From: Erinaceus europaeus
Taxonomy: Eukaryota > Chordata > Mammalia > Eulipotyphla > Erinaceidae
Assembly (NCBI RefSeq): GCF_950295315.1
Contig: NC_080171.1
Span: 29,580,682 to 29,644,681 of the forward strand
DNA: 64,000 nt
Direction: 5' to 3'
How positions within the stretch are numbered: position 1 is the first letter of the stretch; every line of letters begins with the position of its first letter. Positions 34,050 through 45,295 of this stretch are shown here, piece by piece. Under the pieces are notes generated by a model. It worked only from the letters and a program-made list of their open reading frames with translations, was not told the DNA's origin and searched no databases. The position numbers and the translations under genes are program-made.

Positions 34050-34660
34050 TTATTATTTTTTTAAAATTTTTTATTTAAGAAAGGATTAATGAACAAAAAC
34101 ATAAGGTAGGAGGGGTACAACTCCACACAATTCCCACCACCCAATCCCCATAACCCACCCCCTCCCATGATAGCTTTCCCATTCTCTAGCCCTCTGGGAG
34201 CATGGACCCAGGGTCGTTGAGGGTTGCAGAAGGTAGAAGGTCTGGCTTCTGTAATTGCTTCCCCGCTGAACATGGGCGTTGACTGGTCGGTCCATACTCC
34301 CAGTCTGCCTCTCTCTTTCCCTAGTAAGGTGTGTCTCTGGGGAAGCTGAGCTCCAGGACACATTGGTGGGGTCTTCAATCCAGGGATGCCTGGCCAGCAT
34401 CCTGGTGGCATCTGGAACCTGGTGATTGAAAAGAGAGTTAACATATGAAGCCAAACAATTTGTTGAGCAATCATGGATCCCAAGCTTGGAATAGTGGAGA
34501 GGAAGTGTTAGGGAGGTACTCACTGCAAACTCTAGTTTACTTCTGCTTTCAGGTATATATTTTGCAGTAGTTTATGGATACGTGTGCACATAAGCTGATC
34601 AAATTGTAAGTAGGGCACCAAAGTAAAAACCCAGTGGTGAGGGGTAGACATGCAGCTTCA
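34050..34660 (-). repeat. LR1-related repeat, minus, young
   Basis: It starts TTTTTTATTTAAGAAAGGAT, then ACAACTCCACACAATTCCCA, GGCTTCTGTAATTGCTTCCC, GAACATGGGCGTTGACTGGT, CAGGACACATTGGTGGGGTC and GTTTATGGATACGTGTGCAC. It is less diverged than other LR1 copies. Long open frames on the minus strand are not conserved in the other copies. Confidence 0.75.
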
Positions 34661-34679
34661 TGATTGGTTTTTGGATTAA

Positions 34680-36480
34680 ATGCTTTTCATTTAGGATGAA
34701 GTGCATCTTGCTGAACTGTATCTGATGCTTAGTCACCTTTACTCTGGAGTTAAAATCTGACTAGAAAGACTTTTAAGATGAGCTTTTAAAGTGGACCATT
34801 TCAAGATGTGTTTGAGATGCAGTTTGAAAGGAATATGAGTCATTAGGAGAATAAAGGGAGACATAAACCCTAAGAAGAAAACACTGTTGGTATAAAGTGT
34901 GAGGCCAAGAGGGTTGCCAGAACAGATCGATTGCCAGAACTTTCAAGGAGTTTTGGCTTTATGACTCCTTGGGTGAATTACTGAGAATGCTACAAGAGGA
35001 GAAGGCTTAGTGGAGAGCACAGCTGAGTTGCTTTCATTAGAGTGATGGAGGCTGTAATGTTCCTTCTCTCTCTCTTCCTCTAGCTCCAATATTCCCCTAG
35101 TTGCTTAGAACTAGACCCCTTGATGTCTCGTCTCCTGTCTTCACTTCCTCTCCTCACCCTTGTCTGCCCCTGTGATTACCCCCACTGTTTGGTCCTCCTT
35201 TGTGCACTGAGTTCTATAAATGGTAGTCTGGAGTTAGCATTGGTGGGCCCTGTTTACCTCAGACAGGCATATTATTTTGTTAGCATTTGCAGGAGTGGGG
35301 ATCAAATATCAGGACCAGTTTGGGTTACAGAACCAGTATGGGTTATATGAGTGAAATAAGTGTATGAAACTGGGTATCAGGATGGGTCATGCCAAGGACA
35401 GGGATGAAGTCTGTGGCACACTCAGGATGAACCATATGAATGAACTAAGATCAAGAACTGACAAGATCAGACTTTTTTTTTTTTTAATGCAGAAGTGTTT
35501 TTCTGGATCCAGAACCCTGAAAAAAAATTTTTTTTAAAGTTTGTCTTCCAAATTGTCCTGCTCTGTCTTAAAAGTAGATATGAGCATCTCATACCAGCAC
35601 TTGTAAATAACAAGGAGTTTCAAATCTCCTTGCTGTTTAGAAACTTTTGACTTGATCTTGGCATCTTTGCTGCTCCAGATCCATACCTCACATCTCACTG
35701 ACATATATCTTCTAAGACAAGGTTTTTTATTTAAATGATTTTCCTTAGTTCAGATTGACCAGTTCTGCAGTATCTGGCAGTATTTAGCTTTCTACGTAGA
35801 ACTTGATCTTTGCTCTGACTCCAGTATAGTGACCAGGCTGCCTGTAACCAGTTTTCTTTATGTCAGTCTGTTTCACTTGTTCTGCATGAATATTGTACCT
35901 ACTGGGAGATCAGCCTGTGATGATCTGGGCATTGACTTTGTGCTGGACTGGCTTCCTCACTGCCAGGCCGACATCTGCAGTCCTGGTTGGTTTCTCAATT
36001 CCCCTGTACAGTGTGGTGCATGCGCCAACAAATCTTGTCTCTTTCCTTGCAATTCTACAGTAGTTTCTTCTTGTTATGACAGTCTTGGGGGGTGGGGTGG
36101 GATATATGGCAAGAGAAACATCTTTTTCCCACTTTCTCTCTCTGCTTATTTTCTCCCACTTTGTTAGATAGGTTTCATATCTCTTAAGAATCACCAGAGA
36201 TGCCCTGAGAATGTGAAACCCCAAGGTTAACAAGGCGGAATGAATGATTATTTTTCAAATGAGAGAAAGGGGAGATCAGTCATAAAAAAAAAAAGGCAGT
36301 TACTCTTTTCCTTTAATATTATTTTCTGAAGACCCAACAGCTTTGTGATAAATATTTCGACTCCATAATTGAATACTGTGGAAATGTTTTTAATGAGTTT
36401 AGGCATGCTAAAAATCTCACACAGGCCACTCAGCTTGATTTATCAGGAACGAGCTATCTTAACGTAATACTGAACTTTTT
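34680..36480 (+). other. intron, unique-looking
   Basis: About 1.8 kb without a recognised repeat or conserved frame. The 112-aa open frame at 35829-36167 resembles nothing I know. Confidence 0.45.
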
Positions 36481-36494
36481 AAAAGGAAGTTCAC

Positions 36495-36792
36495 TGGGGT
36501 TGGGCAGCAGGTCAAGTGCACATGACGCAAAGCGCAAGGACTGGCATAAGGATCCCCACCTGCAGGGGGGTCGCTTCATGAGCGGTGAAGCAGGTCTGCA
36601 GGTGTCTGTCTGTCTTTCTCTCCCCCCTCTGTCTCCCCTCCTCTCTCAGTCTCTCTCTGTCCTATCCAACAACGACATCAATAAAACAGTAATAATAACA
36701 ATAACAACAACAAGGGTAATGACAAAATTGGAAAAATGGCCTCCAGGAGCCGTGAATTCATAGTGCAGGCACCGAGCCCCTGCAATAGATGC
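36495..36792 (+). repeat. SINE-B, plus, long form
   Basis: GGGGTTGGGCAGCAGGTCAA, GGATCCCCACCTGCAGGGGG, and the long tail AATGGCCTCCAGGAGCCGTG identify it. Confidence 0.85.
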
Positions 36793-36829
36793 TCCCCACC
36801 TTTTCTTTTCTTTTTTTTAATTTTTTTTT

Positions 36830-37065
36830 TAATATTTATTTATTTATTCCCTTTTGTTGCCCTTGTTGTTTTATTGTTGTAGTTATTATTGTTGTTGTCG
36901 TTGTTGGATAGGACAGAGAGAGAAATGGAGAGAGGAGGGGAAGACCGAGAGGAGGAGAGAAAGATAGACACCTGCAGACCTGCTTCACTGCCTGTGAAGC
37001 GACTCCCCTGTAGGTAGGGAGCCGGGGTTCGAACCGGGATCCTTATGCCGGTCCTTGTGACTCCC
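36830..37065 (-). repeat. SINE-B, minus
   Basis: TTTATTTATTCCCTTTTGTT, GGATAGGACAGAGAGAGAAA and GGTTCGAACCGGGATCCTTA identify it. With the plus copy at 36495 it forms an inverted pair about 40 bp apart. Confidence 0.9.
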
Positions 37066-37069
37066 CACC

Positions 37070-37915
37070 TTTTCTATAATGAACAAGATTAAAGCAATTC
37101 TATGGGGGGGAAAAAAACCAAAACTCTTGCCTGATGATTTTTTCTTTCTTGGAAAACTAGACGTGTAATTGTTTAACTTTCCTCTCTTACCTTAACTTCC
37201 AGATATCAGAACTGAATTTCATATTCAGTTGCATGAATTATTTCACGTTAGCTGCCTAGTGATGTCTCCTTGTTTGTTTATTTAACAGAGTATTGTTCCC
37301 TTTTTCTTATCTGATTTTTGGAGCTTTTTATTGCAGCTACAGAAAATCCTTTCTGGAAGCAGGTGGTATATAAATAAACATACATATATATGAAATTAAG
37401 ATATCCCTTGTTATGGAATATACTTATTGAAATGTTCCTTGATATACATAGATGTGCTTGTGTGCTTTAATAAAATCTCTCAAATGGATGGAGATCAGAA
37501 TATGATGATTTGTTTTAAGAGTATGTTGTAGACCCCTGTTGTAAGAGTCTTTGAATCTTGAACAATCTACCTAATGAAATATTTAGAAGCACTTACTGTT
37601 TTTAGGCAAGTAGTTCATTCTGTGTCCCAAGGGAAGATAATCTCTGTGTGGAGTGTTCATTTATTTATTTTTATTCTTGACTTACGGAAACTAAAAATGG
37701 GTCTATAGGCAGTTTTATGGCAAGTAATCACTTTAGAGACTTAGAACAAGTAGATTCATCATTACATTACTGCAGGAAACAATGGAATACCATGTTTTTA
37801 ATAAAGGCAGTTATTTGATTTAAAGTAATAAAGACTTTAAAGTCCTTTTCAAAATACATTTTTATTGAAGTATTATTGGTTAAGAACATTTATATCACTT
37901 TTTTTCCTTCTCTTT
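37070..37915 (+). other. intron, unique-looking
   Basis: A/T-rich sequence. Nothing recognised. Confidence 0.45.
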
Positions 37916-37924
37916 CTCCTCCTC

Positions 37925-38062
37925 CTTTTATTTTTTTATTTTTTTTTTTTACCAGAGCACTGCTCAGCTCTGGCTTCTTGTGGTGCGGGAATTAAACCTG
38001 GGAATTTGGAGCCTCAGGCAAGAAAGTCTCTTTGCATAACCATTATGGTTATCTATCCCCGC
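37925..38062 (-). repeat. SINE-D, minus
   Basis: ACCAGAGCACTGCTCAGCTC and CATAACCATTATGGTTATCT identify it, after a T-rich tail. Confidence 0.8.
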
Positions 38063-38405
38063 TCTATTTATATTACTTTTAGATATACAGCTGTATAGTT
38101 GATTTCTGTATACATTGTTATCAATACTGAAAGTCTAATTTATTCTGTCTATAATGAAATAAGTCGTCGTAGCCTACAGATTAGTGAAATACGTCAAAGA
38201 AGTAGCCAAGCAAGAGTCCACTGTTCTTTGTAGCTATGTAGTTGTAGGACATATATTGATACTTTTGTAATATGATTAAAGCAGCATTTCATTTCAACAC
38301 TTACTCCTAGGGCAAGGAAGTTTTGATTATTAAAATCTCTTATTTACTTGTGTAGCATTTTTAAAGTTAACCCCAAAATACTGAAATCTATATCCAGCAT
38401 GGTGA

Positions 38406-38654
<249 letters not shown>

Positions 38655-38795
38655 GTCCTCTGCCATCTTTTACTAACTCAAAAGAAGAAATGAACTATCT
38701 TGATTTTTGTTACACAGGAAGTTTGAGAGAAAAGAGTTTATAGAGAGCTGACTCAGAAAGGCAAAAAGTAGCTTGGGCCTATTTGGTTTCAAGAC

Positions 38796-38801
38796 AATAA
38801 A
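38796..38801 (+). promoter_or_regulatory. candidate proximal poly(A) signal AATAAA
   Basis: The AATAAA lies 142 bp after the AGTPBP1 stop, with TGTT and ATT-rich sequence downstream. It is a plausible proximal cleavage signal giving a short 3' UTR. Confidence 0.5.
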
Positions 38802-39184
38802 TGTTATTAATTCATGATAAAATTGGCACTTGTTTTATTTTAGATATTCAGTGCATTTCATATAGCATTGAATGACCAAATATTGGATTTACTTTTAAAG
38901 TAACGTGAGTATCATTGCATGGATTTTTATATCTTTAGGATTATACCCTGCATCAAATGGATAATTTTGAAGTATGTGGGAATATAAAATCTAAATTCCA
39001 GAGTTGTTGAAAATTCTGAGTGTTGAAAACCTATATATGTACACGGATTTCTATAGATGTGTGTATGTGGGTGAATAGATATTGAAGATAAGACTGTTCT
39101 TCAGAATCATGTTAACTGTTGAGTTGTGACTGAAATAATCCGACACTTGCCTTGAATCCATTACATTCTACATTTACCAAATTA

Positions 39185-39190
39185 AATAAA
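39185..39190 (+). promoter_or_regulatory. candidate poly(A) signal AATAAA
   Basis: The AATAAA is followed 15-25 bp later by TGCTGTGTTCATTT, a GT/T-rich downstream element. This is the best-looking signal of the set. Confidence 0.6.
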
Positions 39191-39295
39191 GACTATGTTA
39201 AATGCTGTGTTCATTTCGTCATTCTTTTTTAGCCAGCCTACATTATATGACCTGTGGAATCCTTGTGAGAATACGTTCATACATCTGTACGAATT

Positions 39296-39301
39296 AATAA
39301 A
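39296..39301 (+). promoter_or_regulatory. candidate distal poly(A) signal AATAAA
   Basis: The AATAAA sits just before a genomic 16-nt A-run at 39310-39325. The A-run would cause internal priming in oligo-dT libraries, so apparent 3' ends here need care. Confidence 0.4.
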
Positions 39302-39329
39302 AATTTGGTAAAAAAAAAAAAAAAAGCAC

Positions 39330-39730
39330 TTAATCTGTTATTTTTGTGGCATACCTTTACTCCCTCCTGTCATGAAGTATATATTTAAACAGCTCTTCTC
39401 TTGAGTATTTCTCATGGAGTACCTAACATATCAATGTAGTCAGTATGTTAAGAAGCTTTGCCAGTGCTGTGAGGAGATGCTATTCAAGTATATTCACATA
39501 TTCAGCTTATTTGGCATTTCCTGAACTGTGCTTATGAATCCATGGCGAGCACGCTGACTCTAGGCTCTGTCCTGGTCCTGGATGGCTGCAGTTTTGTGTT
39601 ATGCCTTCTGGAGACTAGGTTGCCCTGCTATGGGAAGGACTTTGCAAATAAAATACAGTGAAAACAATGAATTTGAGTAAGTGCTTTAAAAACGAACTTC
39701 TTAATGGTAATAAAAGAAATACCAAAAGAG
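39330..39730 (+). other. post-gene sequence with a further AATAAA (39647)
   Basis: Unique-looking DNA just past the AGTPBP1 3' UTR. An AATAAA at 39647-39652 could serve a longer UTR. Confidence 0.4.
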
Positions 39731-39734
39731 AGAC

Positions 39735-39838
39735 TGACCAGAACACTGTTCATCTCTGGCTTGTGGTGGTGCAGGGGACTGAACGTGAGACCAGGGCCTC
39801 AGCTACGAAAGCCTAGTGCATTTACATTGTACTAGCTC
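39735..39838 (-). repeat. SINE-D, minus
   Basis: CCAGAACACTGTTCATCTCT and GGCTTGTGGTGGTGCAGGGG identify it. Confidence 0.75.
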
Positions 39839-40009
39839 CCTGCCATTCATTCTTACAGTGATCTTTCAGTACATGTTACAGATTTGAATATGCTTTTTAT
39901 TAAAAAAATTCACAGTATTAAAGAGACCATCCTTATATGTAGGAAGTGATCTTTCTTAAGCAGCACACAACTTTGAAAAAAGTAAAAAAATAATTTTAAA
40001 CACTTAAAA

Positions 40010-40266
40010 AATGTTCCCTTTTGTTGCCCTTGTTTTATTATTGTAGTTATTATTATTGATGCCATTGTTGTTGGATAGGACAGAGAAATGGAGAAAGGAG
40101 GGGAAGACGGGGAGAAAAAGACACCTGCAGATCTGCTTCACCACTTGTGAATCGACTCCCCTGCAGGTGGGAGCCCGGGGCTCCCCGGGATCCTTACTCC
40201 GGTCCTTGCATTTTACGTCACCTGCGCCACCTGCGCTTAACCTGCTGCGCTACCACCCGACTCCCA
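40010..40266 (-). repeat. SINE-B, minus
   Basis: TTCCCTTTTGTTGCCCTTGT, TTGGATAGGACAGAGAAATG and CCTGCTGCGCTACCACCCGA identify it. Confidence 0.9.
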
Positions 40267-40483
40267 AAACACTAACTTTTTAAATTGGGAGTAAAATTAA
40301 GTTTCCTAGGCTAGTAGTAGCAGAAATTGCTCTTAATTTTGCCTCTATGACTTTGTAGTTTTCAAGATTTTCAGAGAATGACAGAGTTGTCTTCACTATA
40401 ATGTACATAGTTTATAATTTGGTATAGTGGTGGAGTTTAGATTTATTTGACTTGCTTTTGGGTTAAAGAACTATGTTTCTTAA

Positions 40484-40762
40484 GAGAGTCAGGCGGTAGT
40501 GCAGCAGGTTAAGCGCACGTGGTACAAAGCGTAAGGATCCCGATTCCGATTCCAGCCCCTGGCTCCCCACCTGCAGGGGGAGTCGCTTCACAAGCGGTGA
40601 GAGCAGGTCTGCAGGTGTCTTTCTCTCCCCCTCTCTCTCTTCCCCTCCTCTCTCCATTTCTCTGTCCTATCTAACAATGACGACATCAATAACAACAATA
40701 ATTACTACAACGATGAAAAACAAGGACAACAAAAGGGAAAATAAATATAAAAAAATAAAATA
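40484..40762 (+). repeat. SINE-B, plus
   Basis: GAGTCAGGCGGTAGTGCAGC, GGCTCCCCACCTGCAGGGGG and CAACAAAAGGGAAAATAAAT identify it. Confidence 0.9.
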
Positions 40763-40982
40763 GAACTATGTTTCTTTAATGTAGTTTTGGTCTAGTTCTG
40801 TAGACCAGAACTACATTGAAGTTTTTTTTTTTTTTTTTTTTTTAGTTCTGTAGTTCTTACTACTGTGTACATTAGAACCACGTTGAGAACTTGTGCCTCA
40901 GAACACAGATAACTGGCCATATAGATATGTATTTGCACTTCTTGTTTTTAACCCTAGAATTTTAATTTAAAATTTAACATTG

Positions 40983-41312
40983 GGGGTTGGGTGGTAGCGC
41001 AACGGGTTAAGCGCACATGGCGCAAAGTACAAGGACAGTCGTAAGGATCCCGGTTGGAACCCCGGCTCCCCACCTACAGGGGCTTCGCTTCACAGGCAGT
41101 GAAGCAGGTCTGCAGGTGTCTTTCTCTCCCCCTCTCTGCCTTCCCCTCCTCTCTCCATTTCTCTCTGTCCTATCCAACAACAACGACATCAATAATAATC
41201 ACCACCACAACAAAAGAAAACAAGGGCAACAAAAGGGGGAAAAGTAGCCTCTAGGAGCAGTGGATTCATGGTGCAGGCACCAAGCCCCAGTGATAACCCT
41301 GGTGGCAAATAT
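40983..41312 (+). repeat. SINE-B, plus, long form
   Basis: It runs from GGGGGTTGGGTGGTAGCGCA to the full long tail GTAGCCTCTAGGAGCAGTGG and CCAGTGATAACCCTGGTGGC. The tail continues into a (CCAAC)n run. Confidence 0.9.
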
Positions 41313-41317
41313 ATGCA

Positions 41318-41343
41318 CCCCAACCCAACCCAACCCAACCCAA
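41318..41343 (+). repeat. (CCAAC)n microsatellite
   Basis: Five CCAAC units stand where the A-rich tail of the preceding SINE should be. Confidence 0.9.
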
Positions 41344-41454
41344 TAGAAAGGTTTACCTTTATAATGTGGTCAATGGTTAAACACTCCAACCCAACCCCAT
41401 AATTCTCACAAAGTGTGAGACAGTTGAGTAACTTCTTTATTTCTCTCTCTTTTA

Positions 41455-41715
41455 ACGTTTATTTATTCCCTTTTGTTGCCCTTGTTTTTATTGTAGTTAT
41501 TGTTGTTATTGATGTTGTTGGATAGGACAGAGAGAAATGGAGAGAGAAGGGGAAGACAGAGGGGGAGAGAAAGACACCTGCAGACCTGCTTCACCACCTG
41601 TGAAGTGACCCCCCTGCAGGTGGGGAGCCAGGGACTTGAACTGGGATCTTTACTACAGTCCTTGCGCTTTCCACCACCTGCGCTTAACCCGCTGCGCTAC
41701 TTCCCACCTCCCAAC
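41455..41715 (-). repeat. SINE-B, minus
   Basis: TTTATTCCCTTTTGTTGCCC, GGATAGGACAGAGAGAAATG and ACCCGCTGCGCTACTTCCCA identify it. Confidence 0.9.
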
Positions 41716-41894
41716 TCCCTTTTTTTTTTTTTTCACAAGTTCACATGCTTTAACTATGTACATTTCACATGAGTGAAACTCACCCAGTAGTAGTAGTATT
41801 TTTTTAACCTTTGTACTTATTTCACGAAGCTTGAGCATCTCCAGTTTCATTCATTATTTTGCCCCAAAGAATACAATATCTTTTTTTTATGTTG

Positions 41895-42100
41895 TAAATT
41901 ATCTTTATTTGTTTATTGGCTAGAGACAGTCAGAAATTCAGAGGAAAGAGGGAGATAGGAAGAGTGACAGATACCTGAAGCCCTACCTCACCACTTGTGA
42001 AGCTCACCCTCTGCAGGTGGGGACTAGGGGCTTAAACTCTGGTCTTTGCACATTTTAACATGTGCGCTCAACAAGGTGCACCACCACCCAGCCCCCCAAT
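41895..42100 (-). repeat. SINE-A, minus
   Basis: TTTATTGGCTAGAGACAGTC and AGGTGCACCACCACCCAGCC identify it. Confidence 0.8.
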
Positions 42101-42744
42101 GTCCTCTTTTTTAAACTGTATTTGCATTGCTTAGAAGTTGTCAGGTGGAAATGCAACAGGAACCACATGTGAGAACCACTAGTGTGATCCAGTGTGCTCC
42201 TCCCACCCCCTGGCTTCCTAAGAGTCATAATCCCTGTGAACTGGAACTTGGCACCAATGATTTTGATGAAACACATTTGTAAAATCAAGAAACTAGACTC
42301 ATCAAGCTCAAAAATAAATAAAATGTCACTGGATCATTCAGGTTTAGTGTCAGGGTTTTGGTCCACAACTCCTGACAAGTAGCCTCCTGGTCGTACCACA
42401 AAAGGAGGAAATGCGGATCTTTGTGCTTCCCCCAAACTTGGAGGGTCTCTTTTAGGTATGTGAGGTTTACTCAGACAAGGCAGAATGAAAAGTACCCTGT
42501 GACAGTTTTCCTTTAAGGCAGTCATGGTGTTTGAATAGTGGGTGATGTCCTGCATTAAGCAATCCCTTTCTTAGCAGTTTCTGCCACATTTGCCAGTTTG
42601 TGTGTGGGGCTTAGGAATATGGACATTTGACTGCATCCTCACCTGAAGTCCCTTCAGATAGAGCGGTAACAGCAATGAATATGATACATAGGTAGATAAA
42701 ATACCCAAATTAAGATGTCCGTATCACAGCCAATGTTGATGAAC

Positions 42745-43090
42745 CTAGGCCAACTATCAGACACTTAGACCAGAAACTCTAAAATCCTAATCTTTGCCTC
42801 ATCCTGGTTGGATTCTGAAGGAAAAGTGTTGGGTGGAATGAGCCAGTAAGAAAAGAATGACTATTGGATGACCTCGCATGTAGGTGAAGACAGAATCGGG
42901 AAGGGAGAACAGGGTGAAACTTGGACTGTGTGGTGTTCTGCACTAAACCAAGGGACTGGGGTAGGATCGCAAGAGGGAGCTTTGGGGGTGGTGTTGGGGT
43001 GAGAGTATTTTTCAGATACCTGTCATGTGTAAATAACTGCTGTAAACCATTACTCCCCCCCCCCATAAAAAGTATAAAGAAAAAAAAGAC
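42745..43090 (+). repeat. L1/HAL1-type 3' end, plus
   Basis: AGTAAGAAAAGAATGACTAT, GGGACTGGGGTAGGATCGC and TGCTGTAAACCATTACTCCC then CCATAAAAAG are a sense terminus of the same type as the end of the HAL1-like copy at ~54850. Confidence 0.65.
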
Positions 43091-43311
43091 TATTACTCAA
43101 TATAGTATATGTGCCAATGGAATTATTTTTGTGTAAGATACAGAAATAAATGGCCATGACAAAACTTTTAGTGCATCCTTAGAAATCCTTTTGTTGTCCT
43201 ACATGTATTTTAATTTTTACAAGATATTAGTTGAAAACTGGTGAACCAAGAACATTTTGGTAAGGTTTTGTTTTAAAAAACAATAGTTCACTTCTTTAAG
43301 CATAAACGGGT

Positions 43312-43590
43312 CTGGGGCTGGATGGTGGCACACCCTAGAGTGCACATGTTACCATGTGTGAGAACCTGGGTTCAAGCCTCTAGTCTCAGCCTTCAGGGGG
43401 AAGCTTCACAAGGAGTAGAGCAGTGCTGCAGGTATCTCTCTCTCTCTCTTTTTTCTCCCTCTTGCTCCCTCCCCTCCACTCTCTTTCTCTATCTCTCAGC
43501 CTTTATCAAAAAAAAAAGAAGAAAATGGTTGCTGGGAAATGATGGTGGAGTATTGCAGGCCCTGAGCCTCACTGATAAACCTAGTGTCAG
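43312..43590 (+). repeat. SINE-A variant, plus
   Basis: GGGGCTGGATGGTGGCACAC, GTGAGAACCTGGGTTCAAGC and TTTCTCTATCTCTCAGCC identify it. A long-tail-like end (GCAGGCCCTGAGCCTCACTG) follows. Confidence 0.75.
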
Positions 43591-43624
43591 AAGAAACAAT
43601 TACCCATTGAGTAGGTTTATTTGC

Positions 43625-43775
43625 GTGACTCTAGAGACAGAACAGTGGGTAGAGCTTTGGACTTAGAATCATGAGGTTCTGAGTTTAATTCCTGACACCA
43701 TATTTCCCAGAGTGATGCTCTGGTTCTTTGTCTCACTCATAAAAACAAAACAGAGCAAAACAAAAAAAAAATTAA
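43625..43775 (+). repeat. SINE-C, plus
   Basis: GACAGAACAGTGGGTAGAGC, ATCATGAGGTTCTGAGTTTA and an AAAACAAAACAGAGC tail define it. Confidence 0.7.
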
Positions 43776-43789
43776 GAATAACTTGTTCT

Positions 43790-44685
43790 TATTGATGTAG
43801 AGGTATGAACTTGGCTTAGGATGTAAGAATAATCTGTTGCAAAGATTTTAATCAAAAGGTTACTACTTTATACATGGAAAGTTATTTGAAGAGTTAAATA
43901 TTTCTCTAACACTTTAAATTCCTGTAAAGCAAAAAAAAAAAAAAGTGAACTTAGAAGAAAAATCTTATTTTTTAAATGAGAATTAAGGTTTTGAATACTT
44001 AGTCCTTGAAGTATTTAGTTCCATTATTGATATTTATAAGCCACTTTTCCTTGAGGGCCCTCCTCTTTTCTGGACTAAACACTAACTGGGGCCTTCTTCC
44101 CCCCCCCCACTCCACTCCATATGCTTGCTTTCCCACCCCAGGCCCTTGTTACCTCCTGCCATCCTCTTAAATAGTTTTATATATGTCTTCAGAGCTTGGC
44201 CAGTCATTGAAGACTTCTGAGTAAAAAAAATATATATATATTATATATATATATAATATATATGTATATTATATATATATATATTTTTTTTTTGCTAAGT
44301 ATGCAGTACCTAAATCCAGATGCATAACCATTTATGGTGACATTTCAGGCCTCATGCTGACCTGTCAGAGTAATGTTGATACTTTGGGGTCTGAGATGTG
44401 GTCAACAATGAAATACTGACATGATCTTTGTATGCAATTGCTCACATACATCCTCAGGAACTCCCAGGAAGTGGAAATGGATTTGCAATGCCCTTCTGTT
44501 TGTAAATCCAGACAACTTTGAGGGGCTGAAGAGATATAGACGCAAATATTTAGAAAGGTTTATAATGTGAAAAATTGGGGCATCCCTTTAAATACATCTG
44601 TAGCAGATGAATATGAGGTGTGCAGCAGCAAAAATCTGTTTAGGGTATCAATGCATGATCATCAGAATTAAAAAAAAATTTACTT
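43790..44685 (+). other. intergenic, unique-looking apart from an AT palindrome
   Basis: Nothing gene-like. A run of C at ~44098 and the palindrome at 44223-44293 are the only features. Confidence 0.45.
44223..44293 (+). repeat. (TA)n palindromic microsatellite
   Basis: AAAAAAA, then about 50 bp of alternating AT with ATTATA interruptions, then TTTTTTTTT form a self-complementary block. Confidence 0.9.
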
Positions 44686-44687
44686 GA

Positions 44688-44852
44688 TTATTTTTTAATC
44701 TGACAGAACAGAGTGAAATTTTAAGGAAAGGAGAAAGAGAAAGAGCTACCTACAGCACTGCTCCATGACTTGTGAAGCTTCCTCTCCTGCAGGTGGGGAT
44801 AAGGGCTTGACCCCAGGTCTTTTTGTGCATGGTAATGTGTGCACTCAACCAA
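44688..44852 (-). repeat. SINE-A, minus, old
   Basis: CTACAGCACTGCTCCATGAC and CTGCAGGTGGGGATAAGGGC identify it. Confidence 0.65.
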
Positions 44853-44994
44853 TCATCAGATAATTTGTAATATAAAGATGTATGATGAATGGCATTATGA
44901 AAGGCAAAGATAGTCAAAGTTGAAAATGAAAAAATTTAAGACTAGAGCTTATTTAATGAATGCAAGTCTTCAATTTTGCAAGTATTTGGACTGC

Positions 44995-45142
44995 AGCCTG
45001 GGAGGTGTTACAGTGAATAAACTGCTGGATTTTCAAGCATGAGGTCCCAAGTTTAATCCCCAGCACTGCATGTGCCCAAGCAAGATTCTGGTGTGTGACC
45101 AACCTCTCTTTCTCTCTCCCTCTCTCTCTCCCTCTCTCTCTT

Positions 45143-45173
<31 letters not shown>

Positions 45174-45232
45174 TTCTCTCTCTCTCGTTCTCTCTTTCTT
45201 CCCCTCTGAAATAAATAAAGCCTTATAAAAAA
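44995..45232 (+). repeat. SINE-C, plus, with (CT)n expansion
   Basis: GCCTGGGAGGTGTTACAGTG, GAGGTCCCAAGTTTAATCCC and GAAATAAATAAAGCC are its parts. The (TCTC)n tract at 45103-45200 is the expanded pyrimidine stretch of the SINE. Confidence 0.75.
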
Positions 45233-45282
45233 TATAAACTTGTAGGAAAAGAAAAAACATTAGGCTTTTGTAACTTTTACTT

Positions 45283-45295
45283 AGTTGAAGATAAG
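45283..45295 (+). repeat. target-site duplication (left) of the 1.9-kb LINE
   Basis: AGTTGAAGATAAG here is repeated exactly at 47203-47215. It fixes both ends of the insertion. Confidence 0.93.

Larger units (their letters stand above)
38655..39310 (+). other. AGTPBP1: AGTPBP1 3' untranslated region
   Basis: This A/T-rich, repeat-free stretch directly follows the stop codon. It contains three canonical AATAAA hexamers, and the last is followed within about 10 bp by a genomic A-run (39310-39325). The true cleavage site cannot be fixed from sequence alone. A fourth AATAAA at 39647 could extend the UTR. Confidence 0.75.

Noticed and set aside
34061..34523. 140- and 145-aa overlapping minus-strand frames
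   Set aside because: Both lie in an LR1 repeat and are not kept in other LR1 copies.
35829..36167. 112-aa frame with several Cys in an intron
   Set aside because: No known domain, no matching frame context, and it lies in the sense of an AGTPBP1 intron without exon borders.
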